NCBI RefSeq assembly: GCF_005239095.1
Contig: NZ_SZUA01000001.1
Location: 770,848-834,847, forward strand
Direction: 5' to 3'
Source: Luteimonas gilva
GTDB lineage: Bacteria > Pseudomonadota > Gammaproteobacteria > Xanthomonadales > Xanthomonadaceae
Length of the DNA stretch: 64,000 bases
Position 1 is the stretch's first letter, and every line of letters starts with the position of its first letter. Positions 23,881 to 33,379 of this stretch are shown piece after piece. The position numbers and the translations under genes are program-made. The notes under the pieces are model-generated. The model was not told the DNA's origin and did not search any database. It saw only the letters and a list, made by a program, of their open reading frames with translations.

Positions 23881-23954
23881 TGGAGGCCTGGGTCGGAATT
23901 GAACCGGCGTACGCGGATTTGCAGTCCGCTGCATAACCACTCTGCCACCAGGCC
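23881..23954 (-). tRNA. tRNA-Cys (anticodon GCA)
   Basis: 74 bases including CCA. Acceptor GGCCTGG pairs with CCAGGCC. The D-arm is TGGCAGAGTGGTTATGCA, the anticodon stem-loop GCGGACTGCAAATCCGC has GCA, and the T-arm is CCGGTTCAATTCCG. It corresponds in position to E. coli cysT. Confidence 0.96.
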
Positions 23955-24027
23955 GGTGACTCGTTCAGCGCAAGCTTATGGCCTGGGCGCTGAGATTGCA
24001 CGGATGCGCCGGAAACCCGTGCCCCGA

Positions 24028-24055
24028 TAAAACGAAACCCCGGCAAGCCGGGGTT
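24028..24055 (-). terminator. GC-rich hairpin between tRNA-Gly and tRNA-Cys
   Basis: Arms AACCCCGG and CCGGGGTT, then TTCGTTTTATC on the minus strand. It could be a leaky terminator or a processing signal in the tRNA transcript. Confidence 0.55.
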
Positions 24056-24063
24056 GCTGGATC

Positions 24064-24129
<66 letters not shown>

Positions 24130-24139
<10 letters not shown>

Positions 24140-24774
24140 GGAAGAGGCGGAATTTTAACGTCTCGGGCGGGCCTGTCAACAGCTACGCCTTCGCCCGCGC
24201 GCAAAACCGGCCATGCGGCGCGCAGATAGGCGTATCCGGACCACAGCGTCAACAAGGCGGCCACGGCCAGCAACCAGTCGCCGATCTTGAAAATGGGATC
24301 GCCCATCCAGGCCGCAGGACGCGGCGGTTTTTCCGGCGTCACCGAATACAGCAGGCACAGCAGCGCCACCATCTGCACCACGGTCTTGATCTTGCCGATC
24401 GCCGCCACGCCGACCTTGGCGCGCTGGCCCAGTTCGGCCATCCACTCGCGCAGCGCCGAGACCGCGATCTCGCGGCCGACGATCACCGCCGCCCAGAACG
24501 CCATCCACGGGGTCGGGTGGCCCTGCACGATCAGGAACAGCGCGGTAGCCACCATCAGCTTGTCCGCGACCGGGTCCAGGAAGGCGCCGAACGCCGAATA
24601 CTGGTGGTAGCGGCGGGCGATCCAGCCATCCAGCCAATCGGTCAGCGCCGCCAAGCCGAACACGGCGGCGGAAGCGAAGTTCGTCCACTTGTAGGGCAAG
24701 TAAAAGACCAGGACCAGCACCGGGATCATCACGATCCGCAGCAGGGTCAGCATGGTCGGTACCGTCAACTTCAT
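24130..24774 (-). CDS. pgsA: CDP-diacylglycerol-glycerol-3-phosphate 3-phosphatidyltransferase
   Basis: Inner-membrane enzyme that makes phosphatidylglycerol phosphate, the committed step to phosphatidylglycerol and cardiolipin. 214 residues. The CDP-alcohol phosphotransferase signature DGWIARRYHQYSAFGAFLDP begins near residue 47 with all Asp and Arg residues in place, and about six hydrophobic helices surround it. Its ATG overlaps the uvrC stop by 4 bases. The C-terminus (REW-free tail ending PPLPRE) runs into tRNA-Gly, which shares its last ten bases. The uvrC-pgsA-tRNA order is the same as in E. coli. Confidence 0.95.
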
Positions 24775-26624
24775 CCCTGGCCTGGTTCCTGTTGGGGGTC
24801 GGGAAGCCCGTGCAGCGCGGCGTAGATGCGTTCGGCCAGCGCGGCGTTCACTCCCTCGACCCGAGCGATCTCCTCAACGCCCGCGGCCTTCAGGCCCGCC
24901 AAACCGCCGAAATGCCGCAACAGATTAGCGCGTCTGCGCGGCCCGATGCCCGCGATGTCCTCCAAACGGCTGCTGCTGCGAGCCTTCTGGCGGCGGCCGC
25001 GATGGCCGGTGATGGCGAAACGGTGGGCCTCGTCGCGGACCTGCTGGATCAGCTGCAGGCCCAGCGAGTCCGGGCCCGGACGCAATTCGCGCCCGTCGGG
25101 CAGCACCAGGGTCTCGTGGCCGGCGCGGCGGCCCTCGCCCTTGGACACGCCAACCAGGCGGACGCCGTCCACCCCCAGGTCGGCCAGCACCCCGCGCGCC
25201 TGGGCGAGCTGGCCCGCGCCGCCGTCGATCAGCAGCAGATCGGGCAGCACCCCGCCCTCTTCCACCGCGCGCCGGAAACGCCGCTCCAACGCCTGATGCA
25301 TGGCCGCGTAGTCGTCGCCGGGCTCGATGCCGGCGATGTTGTAGCGCCGGTATTGGCTGCGCAACGGCCCTTGTTCGTTGAACACGACGCAGGACGCGAC
25401 CGTGGCCTCGCCCATGGTGTGGCTGATGTCGAAGCATTCGATCCGTTGCGGCGCGGCTTCCAACTGCAGCAATTCGCGCAACGCCTCCAGGCGCGCGCCC
25501 TGCGCGGCTTGGCTGGATATCTCGGTGGCCAGCGACAGTTCGGCATTGCGCTTGGCCAAATCCAAGTAGCCGGCGCGTTCGCCGCGCACGCTGGTCTTGA
25601 TCTGCACCTTGCGGCCGCCTTCCGCTCCTAGGGCGTGCTCGATCAGTTCGCGATCGGGAATGTCGCGATCGAGCACGATCTCCCGCGGCGCCGGTTGCTC
25701 GGCGTAGTACTGCGAGACGAACGCCGACAGCACTTCTTCGGCGCTGTCGACGCCGTTGGTTTTCGGGAAGAAGGCGCGCGTGCCCAAGTTGCGTCCGTCG
25801 CGGAAGGCGAGCAGCAGCACGCAGGCCGCGCTGCCGCGCATGGCGCAGGCCAGCACGTCCAGCTCGGCCGCCTTGCCGTCGACGTATTGCCGCGCCTGCA
25901 GTTTGCGCAAGGTCGTGACCAGATCGCGCATGCGCGCGGCCTGTTCGAAATCGAGGCGTTCGCTGGCGGCTTCCATCGTCCGGGTGAGTTCGTCGGCGAG
26001 CTCGTCGCTGCGGCCGTCGAGGAACAGCGCGGCGCGGCGGACCGCGTCGGCGTAATCGCCGGTTTCGACCAAGCCGACGCAAGGCGCGCTGCAGCGGCCG
26101 ATCTGGTATTGCAGGCAAGGCCGCGAACGGTTGCGGAACACGCTGTCCTCGCAACTGCGCAGCTTGAACAATTTGTGCATGGTGCCGAGCGTCTCGCGCA
26201 CGGCGCCGGCGCTGGGATACGGCCCGAAATAGCGTCCCGGCAGATTGCGCGGACCGCGGTGGAAGGCCAGGCGCGGCCACTCCTCCTGGGTCAGCAGCAC
26301 GTAGGGATAGCTTTTGTCGTCGCGCAACTGCACGTTGTAGCGCGGGCGCAGCGATTTGATCAGCTGGTTCTCCAGCAGCAGCGCTTCGCCCTCGGTGCGG
26401 GTCGCGGTGACTTCCATCCGCGCGACCTGGGCCAGCATCGCCGTAGTCCGCGCGGTTTTCGGCGCCGAATTGAAATAGCTGGCGACGCGGTTGCGCAGTA
26501 CGCCCGCCTTGCCGACGTACAGCACGCTGTCGTCCTGCGCGTACATCCGATAAACGCCGGGAGACCTGCTCAGCTGGCGCACGAAGGCCTTGCCGTCGAA
26601 GCCGGTTTCTTTCGCTCGGGTCAT
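24771..26624 (-). CDS. uvrC: Excinuclease ABC subunit C
   Basis: Makes both incisions in nucleotide excision repair after UvrA/UvrB damage recognition. 617 residues from the ATG at 26624; the frame stays open far upstream, but that part is the other reading of the NHL gene. An N-terminal GIY-YIG nuclease is present (SPGVYRMYAQDDSVLYVGKAG), then a Cys-containing linker (CLQYQIGRCSAPC), a UvrBC motif (ASERLDFEQAARMRDLV), an RNase-H-like nuclease (IECFDISHTMGEATVASCVV, LLLIDGGAGQL) and C-terminal helix-hairpin-helix repeats (LEDIAGIGPRRRANLLRHFG). It overlaps the NHL gene by 4 bases upstream and pgsA by 4 downstream. Confidence 0.97.
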   Translation of the reverse strand: MTRAKETGFDGKAFVRQLSRSPGVYRMYAQDDSVLYVGKAGVLRNRVASYFNSAPKTARTTAMLAQVARMEVTATRTEGEALLLENQLIKSLRPRYNVQLRDDKSYPYVLLTQEEWPRLAFHRGPRNLPGRYFGPYPSAGAVRETLGTMHKLFKLRSCEDSVFRNRSRPCLQYQIGRCSAPCVGLVETGDYADAVRRAALFLDGRSDELADELTRTMEAASERLDFEQAARMRDLVTTLRKLQARQYVDGKAAELDVLACAMRGSAACVLLLAFRDGRNLGTRAFFPKTNGVDSAEEVLSAFVSQYYAEQPAPREIVLDRDIPDRELIEHALGAEGGRKVQIKTSVRGERAGYLDLAKRNAELSLATEISSQAAQGARLEALRELLQLEAAPQRIECFDISHTMGEATVASCVVFNEQGPLRSQYRRYNIAGIEPGDDYAAMHQALERRFRRAVEEGGVLPDLLLIDGGAGQLAQARGVLADLGVDGVRLVGVSKGEGRRAGHETLVLPDGRELRPGPDSLGLQLIQQVRDEAHRFAITGHRGRRQKARSSSRLEDIAGIGPRRRANLLRHFGGLAGLKAAGVEEIARVEGVNAALAERIYAALHGLPDPQQEPGQG

Positions 26625-28057
26625 TCGCCTACCGGTACGTGACGCAGAGTGCCGTCGCGACCGTCGAGTCTGAGCAGGGCGTGCGCGCCGGTGTCGGCGA
26701 TCCACAACGCGTCGTCGCCGCAGGCGATGCCGCCGGGATTGTGCAGGCGTTGCGGCAGGCTGTAGCCGCTCACCACGCCGCCGCCCAGGCGCAGCGTGCA
26801 GATGCGGTCGTTGCCGGCGTCGGCGATCCACAACAAAGGATCGTGCGGATCGAGCGCGATCGCGCGCGGCCATTGCAGGCGGGCGATGCTGCGCGGCCCG
26901 TCGATGTTGCCGAAATCGTAAGGCCCCTGGCCGACCAGGGTCTGCACGCGCTGATCGCGCAGATAAACGGCGCGGATCGACGAGCCCGCCGCATCGCACA
27001 CATACAGCACGTCCTGGCGCAGGGCCAGGCCGGTGGGCTGCGCGAACGCGGCGAACAGGCCGTTGCCGTCGTTGATCGCGAAGAAGCCGGAACCGGCGAC
27101 GGTTTCCAGCACGCCCTTGGAGAGGTCGTAAGCGCAGATGCGATTGTCGCCGGCCATCGCCACGTACAAGTGCGAGCTGGAGGCTTGCAAGCCGCAAGGC
27201 TGATCGATGGTCGCGGTGCCGGCCTGCGAAGGTCCGTCGCCGTTGCCGCACAGCGTGTGGACTTCGCCGCTGCGCAAGTCGATGCGACGCAGGGCATGGT
27301 TGCCGGTATCGGCCACGAACAGAGTCTCGCGCTGCAGCGCCAAGCCCTGCGGTCGGCGGAACGCGGCGACGCTGGCGTTGCCGTCCAGATAATCGTAGGC
27401 CCCGCTGCCGAACTGGCGCAGGATGCGCCCGTTGAAGTCGCACTCCAGGATCCGGTGGTGGCCGGTATCGGCGAGATACAGCTTGCCCTGCCCAATCGCG
27501 ATCGCGGTCGGGAACGACAAGGGCAAATCCGGCATGGCGCCGCGCTTGTTGCCGTTGAGCGCGGTCTTGTCCTTTTGCGCCGCCTCGGGCGCCTCGGCGA
27601 CCAAGGCCTGCACCAACTCGGCGAGTTCGCCGACCGGGCCCGCTCCGACCAGACGGCGGCGTTCGCGGCCTTCCGCATCGAGCAACAACAGGGTCGGCCA
27701 GGATTCGATCCCGAACTGCTGCCAGGCCGTCCAATCCGCATCCAAGGCCAGCGGGAAACCCAGGGCGTGCTCGGACTGCAATTGCTGGAGATGGCGCGGA
27801 TCGCGCTCCGCATCGAAACGCGGAACCAGCAAAGCAACCGCTTGCAGGACATCGCCGTGGCGGCGCAGCAAGCGGCTCATGTCGTCCAAGCGCTGCCGGG
27901 TCCAGGCGGAGCTGGCGCAGCCGAACAAGAGCACGGTCGGCGCACCGCGCAAATCGGCCATGCGCAGCGCCTGCGCGCGACCCGGCCAGGCGAGGCGGTC
28001 GCTCAGTTCCGGGGCAGCGGTGGTCATCGTCGCGTTCATCGGTCCATTGCCGGGCAT
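26621..28057 (-). CDS. Thioredoxin-fold plus NHL beta-propeller protein
   Basis: 478 residues. The N-terminal 150 residues look like a TlpA/thioredoxin fold (VLLFGCASSAWTRQRL, LDADWTAWQQFGIESWPTLLLLDAEG), but the redox pair is reduced to one Cys. The remainder carries NHL repeats: LYLADTGHHRILECDFNG, LFVADTGNHALRRIDL, LYVAMAGDNRICAYDL, LWIADAGNDRICTLRL and LWIADTGAHALLRLDG. This layout matches NHLRC2-type proteins. No signal peptide is evident, so it is cytoplasmic. The start is uncertain: ATG codons at 28057 and 28039 are both plausible, and a TTG lies further upstream. It overlaps uvrC by 4 bases. Confidence 0.83.
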   Translation of the reverse strand: MPGNGPMNATMTTAAPELSDRLAWPGRAQALRMADLRGAPTVLLFGCASSAWTRQRLDDMSRLLRRHGDVLQAVALLVPRFDAERDPRHLQQLQSEHALGFPLALDADWTAWQQFGIESWPTLLLLDAEGRERRRLVGAGPVGELAELVQALVAEAPEAAQKDKTALNGNKRGAMPDLPLSFPTAIAIGQGKLYLADTGHHRILECDFNGRILRQFGSGAYDYLDGNASVAAFRRPQGLALQRETLFVADTGNHALRRIDLRSGEVHTLCGNGDGPSQAGTATIDQPCGLQASSSHLYVAMAGDNRICAYDLSKGVLETVAGSGFFAINDGNGLFAAFAQPTGLALRQDVLYVCDAAGSSIRAVYLRDQRVQTLVGQGPYDFGNIDGPRSIARLQWPRAIALDPHDPLLWIADAGNDRICTLRLGGGVVSGYSLPQRLHNPGGIACGDDALWIADTGAHALLRLDGRDGTLRHVPVGE

Positions 28058-28064
28058 GGCGGGA

Positions 28065-28541
28065 TTATGCGCCAAGCTCGCGTTTCAGGCGGCCGATCAT
28101 CCGCTCGCCGGCCTCGTCGATCCGATTCCAGACCGCTTCGAAGTCCGCCGGTCCGCCTTGGTAAGGATCGGGCAAGTCCCACGGCGCCGGCAGACCCGCC
28201 CACTCGAGCATGCGATGCAGGCCGGCGACCGACGTCGCCGGCCCGCGCCGGTAAGCCTGTTGCAGGACGCCGACGTCGGCGCAGAGGATCAAGCTATCGG
28301 CCGTGAAATCTTCCGCGCGCAGCTGGCGAGCGCGCTGACCCGAGATGTCGATGCCGTGCGCGGCGGCCGTGGCGATCGCGCGCGGATCGGGCGGATCGCC
28401 GACATGCCATCGGCCCAGGCCCGCCGAATCGACTTCGATGCGGCCCGCCAAGTCCGGCGTCTGCGCGATCCGCGCGCTCAGCCAGCCTTCGGCCATCGGC
28501 GAGCGACAGATATTGCCCAGGCACACCACCAGCAATCGCAT
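28065..28541 (-). CDS. Low-molecular-weight protein-tyrosine phosphatase
   Basis: 158 residues. The P-loop CLGNICRS starts at Cys7 with Arg13, giving the C-x5-R signature. The general-acid loop is LPDPYQGG near residue 123. The VDSAGLGRWHVGDPPDPRA block is typical. In Gram-negative bacteria such enzymes often partner tyrosine autokinases of polysaccharide export, but no kinase is visible here. It directly follows kdsB with the stop and start codons abutting (TGAATG) and precedes the NHL gene by 7 bases. Confidence 0.93.
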   Translation of the reverse strand: MRLLVVCLGNICRSPMAEGWLSARIAQTPDLAGRIEVDSAGLGRWHVGDPPDPRAIATAAAHGIDISGQRARQLRAEDFTADSLILCADVGVLQQAYRRGPATSVAGLHRMLEWAGLPAPWDLPDPYQGGPADFEAVWNRIDEAGERMIGRLKRELGA

Positions 28542-29321
28542 TCAGCCCGCCTCCGCCAGCCGAGCCTCCGCCCGCGCCAAGTCTTCCGGCGTGTCCACGC
28601 CCGGTGGGAAAGGTACCGGCGTCGGTGCGACCGCGATCCGCCAACCGGCCTCCAGGGCGCGCAATTGTTCCAGCGATTCGATCGTTTCCAATCGTCCCGG
28701 CGGCATCGCCGCGAACCGGCGCAGATCGCCGGCCCGGTAAGCGTAGATGCCGATGTGGCGCCACCATGCCGAGGGAGACGGCAGGCGGCTGCGGTCGGCC
28801 GCGAACGCGTCGCGCGCCCACGGCACCGGCGCGCGGCTGAAATACAGGGCGTCGCCGTTCGCGGCGCGCACCACTTTCACCGCGTTCGGATCGAACAAAA
28901 CGTCGGCTTGCGCGATTTCCGCGGCGAGCGTGGCCATCTCGGCTTGCGAGGATCGCAGCAACGCGGCCACGGCGCGGATGCCTTCGGCCGGCGCGAACGG
29001 TTCGTCGCCCTGCAGGTTGACCACGATCGTCCGCTCTTCCCAGCCGGCGATGCGCGCGCATTCGGCCAAACGATCGGTGCCCGAGGCCAGTTCGGGCGCG
29101 GTCATGGCGATGCGCACGCCCTCGCCTTCCAGCGCGCGGGCGATGCGTTCGTCGTCCGCCGCGACCCACACTTCGCGCGCGCCCGCAGCAAGAGCGCGGC
29201 GCGCGACGTGCGCGATCAGCGGCACTCCGCCGAGCAGGCGCAGCGGCTTGCCCGGCAAGCGGCTGGCGGCGTAGCGCGCGGGAATGGCGACGATGAAATC
29301 GGCAGCTTGGTTCGGGTTCAT
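28542..29321 (-). CDS. kdsB: 3-deoxy-manno-octulosonate cytidylyltransferase
   Basis: Activates Kdo as CMP-Kdo for lipopolysaccharide inner-core synthesis, in the cytoplasm. 259 residues. Nucleotide-binding motif [15 protein letters not shown] is near residue 14, then [10 protein letters not shown] near 98, YFSRAPVPW near 160, [15 protein letters not shown], and the C-terminal [15 protein letters not shown]. The ATG at 29321 was chosen over the long upstream extension, which crosses an inverted repeat. It continues the lipid A/LPS theme of msbA and lpxK upstream. Confidence 0.95.
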   Translation of the reverse strand: MNPNQAADFIVAIPARYAASRLPGKPLRLLGGVPLIAHVARRALAAGAREVWVAADDERIARALEGEGVRIAMTAPELASGTDRLAECARIAGWEERTIVVNLQGDEPFAPAEGIRAVAALLRSSQAEMATLAAEIAQADVLFDPNAVKVVRAANGDALYFSRAPVPWARDAFAADRSRLPSPSAWWRHIGIYAYRAGDLRRFAAMPPGRLETIESLEQLRALEAGWRIAVAPTPVPFPPGVDTPEDLARAEARLAEAG

Positions 29322-29401
29322 GGGCGATGGACCGTCATAAAGGGACTTTGCACGCCGCCGGGTCCGAGGGCAAGTTTCCGCTGCGCCCAGCCATCGCGCT
29401 T

Positions 29402-29482
29402 GTGTAGAGCGGAGCTTGCTCCGCTGCTTTTCGCGACATCCACTGGGAAAACAAGAGCAGCGGAGCAAGCTCCGCTCTACAC
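29402..29482. repeat. Long inverted repeat, TAGAGCGGAGC family, copy 1
   Basis: Arms GTGTAGAGCGGAGCTTGCTC and complement (GAGCAAGCTCCGCTCTACAC) around a centre of about 32 bases; each arm contains its own AGCGGAGC/GCTCCGCT hairpin. It has the same architecture as the GGGAGCGGCTTCAGCC family but a different sequence. It separates lpxK from kdsB. A related single arm is at 48323. Confidence 0.85.
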
Positions 29483-29502
29483 GAGCAAGAAAAGCAAAGC
29501 GG

Positions 29503-30498
29503 CTATCGGCTTGGAGACGGCCGAAAGATTTTGTCGAGCAAGGCGATCCAGAACGCCTCGGGCAGTTCCGCATCGGTCGGCACGCGGAAATAGCGTTCGG
29601 TGGCGAAGGGCGCGCATTTCACCGCGTCCTTTTCCGTCATCAACACCGGCAAGTCGCTGCCGAAGGCGAAATCCTCGGCCCGGTACGCGTGATGGTCGGG
29701 AAAAGCGTGCGGCACCACGGCGATGCCATGGCCGCGCAGCATGGCGAAGAAACGCTCCGGATTGCCGATGCCGGCGACCGCATGCACGCGCTGTCCGGCG
29801 AATCCCGCCAACGCCCGCGCGCGCCCGCCGAGCAGCGGCTGCGCTTGGTCCGAATGCAGCCGCATCGACCATTCGCCGAAGCCCGTTTCGCCGCCGTTGA
29901 CCACCCTGAAATCGCACTCGGCGCCGCGTTCGGGCGGTTCGCGCAGCGGACCTGCCGGCAACAGGCGCCCGTTGCCGTAGCGGCGCGCGCCGTCGATCAC
30001 TTCGATTTCGACATCGCGCGCCAAACGATAGTGCTGCAAGCCGTCGTCGCAGACGATCACGTCGCAACCGGCGGCCGCCAGCGCGCGCGCGCCGGCGGCA
30101 CGATCGCGGTCGACCCGCACTTTGACGCCGCAACGGCGTGCGATGAGCACAGGTTCGTCGCCTGCCGCCGAGGCGTCGGTGTCGCGCTCCACCCACAGCG
30201 CGCGGCCCGCATCCTGCCGGCCGTATCCGCGGCTGACCACGCCGGGTTTGCGCCCGGCGGCGAGCAGCCTTTCCACCAATGCGATGGTCAGCGGCGTCTT
30301 GCCGGTGCCGCCCGCGGTGATATTGCCGATCACCACGACCGGCACGCCGACGCGGACGCGACGCAACCAGCCTTTCCGATACAGCCCGCGCCGCGCCGAA
30401 GCCAAGACGCCGAACAGGCCCGAGGCGAGTTTTGCGTGCCAGGGCGGCGCGCCGCCGTCGTACCACCAGACCGGCGGCTGTCGGCCGCTTCCGCTCAT
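29503..30498 (-). CDS. lpxK: Tetraacyldisaccharide 4'-kinase
   Basis: Phosphorylates the 4' position of the lipid A precursor at the inner membrane. 331 residues. The N-terminal membrane-associated region ([27 protein letters not shown]) is followed by strand [18 protein letters not shown], with the Walker A near residue 57, then VVSRGYGR and the [12 protein letters not shown] motif containing the catalytic Asp. GPLREP and [10 protein letters not shown] follow, all standard. The start overlaps the msbA stop by 4 bases, giving an exporter-kinase pair as in most gammaproteobacteria. Confidence 0.96.
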   Translation of the reverse strand: MSGSGRQPPVWWYDGGAPPWHAKLASGLFGVLASARRGLYRKGWLRRVRVGVPVVVIGNITAGGTGKTPLTIALVERLLAAGRKPGVVSRGYGRQDAGRALWVERDTDASAAGDEPVLIARRCGVKVRVDRDRAAGARALAAAGCDVIVCDDGLQHYRLARDVEIEVIDGARRYGNGRLLPAGPLREPPERGAECDFRVVNGGETGFGEWSMRLHSDQAQPLLGGRARALAGFAGQRVHAVAGIGNPERFFAMLRGHGIAVVPHAFPDHHAYRAEDFAFGSDLPVLMTEKDAVKCAPFATERYFRVPTDAELPEAFWIALLDKIFRPSPSR

Positions 30499-32267
30499 GC
30501 CTCGCCCGTGTCCGCGGCGTGCGCGGGTTCGCGGAACTGCATGCGGTGCAAGTGCGCGTACAAGCCGTCGCGCGCGATCAGTTCGGCGTGCGTGCCCTGC
30601 TCCACCAAGCGGCCGCGGTCGAGCACCAGCACCTGGTCGGCGTGCTCGATGGTCGACAAGCGGTGCGCGATCACCAGCGTCGTGCGGTCGGGCATCAGGC
30701 GCTGCAGCGCGTCCTGCACCAGGCGTTCGGATTCGTTGTCGAGCGCGGCGGTGGCCTCGTCCAAGATCAGGATCGGCGCGTCCTTCAGCATCGCCCGGGC
30801 GATGGCCAAGCGTTGCCGCTGCCCACCCGACAAGCGGCCGCCGTTCTCGCCGATGGACGAATCGACGCCGTCCGGCAATTTCTCGACGAACTCCATCGCG
30901 TTCGCGCCGCGGATGGCCTGGGCCAAAGCTTCCGGCGTCGCGCCGGCCATTTCGCCGTAGGCCACGTTGGCGGCGATGCTCTCGTCGAACAACATCACGT
31001 TCTGGCTGACCAAGGCGATCTGCCGGCGCAGGTCGGCCAAGGGATAGTCTTCGACCGGGTGCCCGTCGAGCAGGATCTGGCCGCTTTCCGGCGGATAGAA
31101 CCGCGGGATCAGCTTGACCAACGTGGTCTTGCCGCTGCCGGAGCGTCCCACGATGGCAGTGACCGTACCCGGCCGCGCGGTGAAGCTGATCTTGTCCAAT
31201 GCGGGCTCGATCTGGCCGACGTAGCGCGCGGTCACGTCGCGGAATTCGATCAAACCTTGCGCCTGCTCCAGCTTGCGCGTGCCGATGTCGGCTTCGTCGG
31301 GCGTGTCCAGCACGCTGAACAAGCGGTCTGCGGAAGACACGCCCCGCTGCAGCATGCTCTGCACGTTGGTGAGCTGCCGCAGCGACGGGATGATCGCCAT
31401 CATCGCGACCATCAAACTGACGAAATCGCCGGCCGTCAGGCGCCCTTTGACCGCTTCGTGGCCGGCGACCAGCAACAGCACCGCCAACCCGATCGCACCC
31501 ATCAATTGCACCAGCACCGAAGCCGAGGAGCGCGTGGTCTCCACCTTCAAGCTGAGCTGCAGGTTCTTCTGGGTGAGCGTGCGGTAGCGTTCCAGCTCGA
31601 CTTTCTGCGCGCCGTAGATCTTGACTTCCTGCTGCCCGGTCAGCGCCTCGGCCGCGCTCTGCATCATCCGCGCCGCCCCCTCCTGGATGCGGTGGTTGAT
31701 GTTGCGGTAGCGACGCCCGACCTTGTCCATCACGAAGGCCAGGACCGGACCCAAGATCAGGATCGCCACGGTGACCCGCGCACTGGTGTAGAGCATCACG
31801 GCCAGCATCGCCGCGGCCTGCAGGCCTTGGCTGACCATCACTTTCATCGCGTCCACGGCCGCTTGCGCGACTTGTTCGGTGTCGCCGCCCAGGCGGGTGA
31901 GCATCGAAGGCACCGTTTCCGAGTCGAAACGCGTGCCGGGCATGCGCAGATACTTGCCCAGCAGCAGGTTGCGCAAATCGCGCGACACGCTGCGGCCGGC
32001 GCGGGCCATGCAATAGTCGGTGACGAAACCGGCCACGCCGCGCGCGACGAACAGGCCGACGATGATCAGCGGCAGGCGCCAGCTGAGGTCGACGTTCTTC
32101 ACGTTGAAGGTTTCGTCGATGATCGGTTTCATCAACGCAGTGAAATAGCCGCCCGCCGCCGCTTCGATGATCATGCCCAGCAGCGCCATCAGCAGCAACG
32201 GACGGTACGGCTGCGCGTACGCCAGCAGCCGCTTGTAGGTGGGCCAGGGGCCGACCTTGTCGTTCAC
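30495..32267 (-). CDS. msbA: Lipid A flippase/exporter, ABC half-transporter
   Basis: Moves core-lipid A across the inner membrane. 590 residues: six membrane helices over about residues 20-310 ([38 protein letters not shown]), then the ATPase with Walker [11 protein letters not shown] near 383, Q-loop LVSQNVMLF, signature [16 protein letters not shown], Walker [13 protein letters not shown] and H-loop [13 protein letters not shown]. Overlaps of 4 bases with exbD upstream and lpxK downstream indicate a tightly coupled operon. Confidence 0.96.
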   Translation of the reverse strand: MNDKVGPWPTYKRLLAYAQPYRPLLLMALLGMIIEAAAGGYFTALMKPIIDETFNVKNVDLSWRLPLIIVGLFVARGVAGFVTDYCMARAGRSVSRDLRNLLLGKYLRMPGTRFDSETVPSMLTRLGGDTEQVAQAAVDAMKVMVSQGLQAAAMLAVMLYTSARVTVAILILGPVLAFVMDKVGRRYRNINHRIQEGAARMMQSAAEALTGQQEVKIYGAQKVELERYRTLTQKNLQLSLKVETTRSSASVLVQLMGAIGLAVLLLVAGHEAVKGRLTAGDFVSLMVAMMAIIPSLRQLTNVQSMLQRGVSSADRLFSVLDTPDEADIGTRKLEQAQGLIEFRDVTARYVGQIEPALDKISFTARPGTVTAIVGRSGSGKTTLVKLIPRFYPPESGQILLDGHPVEDYPLADLRRQIALVSQNVMLFDESIAANVAYGEMAGATPEALAQAIRGANAMEFVEKLPDGVDSSIGENGGRLSGGQRQRLAIARAMLKDAPILILDEATAALDNESERLVQDALQRLMPDRTTLVIAHRLSTIEHADQVLVLDRGRLVEQGTHAELIARDGLYAHLHRMQFREPAHAADTGEA

Positions 32268-32686
32268 CGGCGGGTCTCCGGCGCGGTCGCGATCATGATT
32301 TGGCGAAAGCCGAGCTGGCCCAGCGCGTCGTACGCCGTCACCACCGCTTGGTGCGGGGTGCGGCCGTCGGCGCGCAGCAGCACCGGCCGGTCGCGGTCGT
32401 TGCCGGCGACGTCCACGATGGTGCGCTTGAGCGATTCGACATCGGTACGCAGCGCTTCGCGGTCCTCGACGAAATAGCGGCCGTCGGCGTTGACCAGCAC
32501 GCTCAATGTGTTCGGCTGGGTCTTGGGCGGCTCGCCCTTGGCCTGCGGCAGTTGCAGGCGCAGCACCGAACGCGTGTCGAAGGTGGTGGTGATCACGAAG
32601 AAGATGATCAACACCAGGATGACGTCGATCAACGGCACCAAGTTGATCTCGGGCTCGTCGTCGGCGCGGTGGTCGCGGATGCGCAT
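32264..32686 (-). CDS. exbD: Biopolymer transport protein ExbD/TolR family
   Basis: 140 residues. One N-terminal membrane helix ([23 protein letters not shown]) contains the essential Asp of this family near residue 21, which lines the proton path of the ExbB/ExbD motor. The periplasmic part has the ADGRYFVED and [15 protein letters not shown] motifs. With ExbB it would energise TonB-dependent uptake or another envelope process. It sits 16 bases after exbB and overlaps msbA. The comEC-exbB-exbD-msbA order is common in this order of bacteria. Confidence 0.92.
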   Translation of the reverse strand: MRIRDHRADDEPEINLVPLIDVILVLIIFFVITTTFDTRSVLRLQLPQAKGEPPKTQPNTLSVLVNADGRYFVEDREALRTDVESLKRTIVDVAGNDRDRPVLLRADGRTPHQAVVTAYDALGQLGFRQIMIATAPETRR

Positions 32687-32702
32687 CCCTGAGCGGCCCC
32701 GG

Positions 32703-33377
32703 TCAGGACAGGCCGGCGTGCGCGGCGGGCTGCGGCGCGGACGCGGTCGGCTGCAGTTCGGCGGGCACGGCGATCTGGCGCGTATCCAGCGTGTCCATCA
32801 AGCCGATCGCTTCGTGCTCCATCGCCACGATGTATTCGGCGATGCGGCCGCGGAAATAGCGATGGAACATCAGCGCCGGCACCGCGACGATCATGCCGGT
32901 GGCGGTGCAGACCAGGGCCTTGCCGATGCCGCCGGCGAGCTGGTTCACGTCGCCCACGCCGTGGTCGAGGATGCCCAGGAACATCTGGATCATGCCGACG
33001 ACCGTGCCGAACAGGCCCAACAGCGGGCCTGCGGCCGCGATCGTGCCCAAGGTGTTCAGAAAGCGCTCCATCCGGTGGACCAGATGCCGGCCCACGTCCT
33101 CGACCCGCTCGCGGATCTCTTCGCGCGGCCTGTGCCTGACGTCCAGGGCGGCCGCCAGCAACGTGCCCAGCGGCGAGGTACGCCGCAACGAGTCGATATG
33201 GGCCGGGTCCAAGCGCCCGCGAGCAGCCCAAGCCCGCACCTCGTCGCCCAGTCCAGGCGGCAGCACGGCCTTGCGGCGCAGACTCCAGAAACGCTCGACG
33301 ATGATCGCCAAACCCACCACCGTCAGCAGCAACAGCGGGATCATCGGCCATCCGCCCGCTTTGACCAGTTCCAGCAC
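32703..33377 (-). CDS. exbB: MotA/TolQ/ExbB-family proton channel protein
   Basis: 224 residues from a GTG start (33377) with GGAAGG six bases upstream, inside the comEC 3' end. Three membrane helices are visible: residues 10-28 (WPMIPLLLLTVVGLAIIVE), about 118-140 (IAAAGPLLGLFGTVVGMIQMF), and about 155-178 (GIGKALVCTATGMIVAVPALMF). The GLFGTVVGMI and ALVCTATGMIVAVPA segments are the family signature. The C-terminal tail is Ala/Pro rich. It pairs with ExbD just downstream as an inner-membrane motor. Confidence 0.93.
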   Translation of the reverse strand: MLELVKAGGWPMIPLLLLTVVGLAIIVERFWSLRRKAVLPPGLGDEVRAWAARGRLDPAHIDSLRRTSPLGTLLAAALDVRHRPREEIRERVEDVGRHLVHRMERFLNTLGTIAAAGPLLGLFGTVVGMIQMFLGILDHGVGDVNQLAGGIGKALVCTATGMIVAVPALMFHRYFRGRIAEYIVAMEHEAIGLMDTLDTRQIAVPAELQPTASAPQPAAHAGLS

Positions 33378-33379
33378 GC

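Noticed and set aside
26625-27734. N-terminal extension of uvrC
   Set aside because: It is another reading of the NHL gene; the family start is at 26624.
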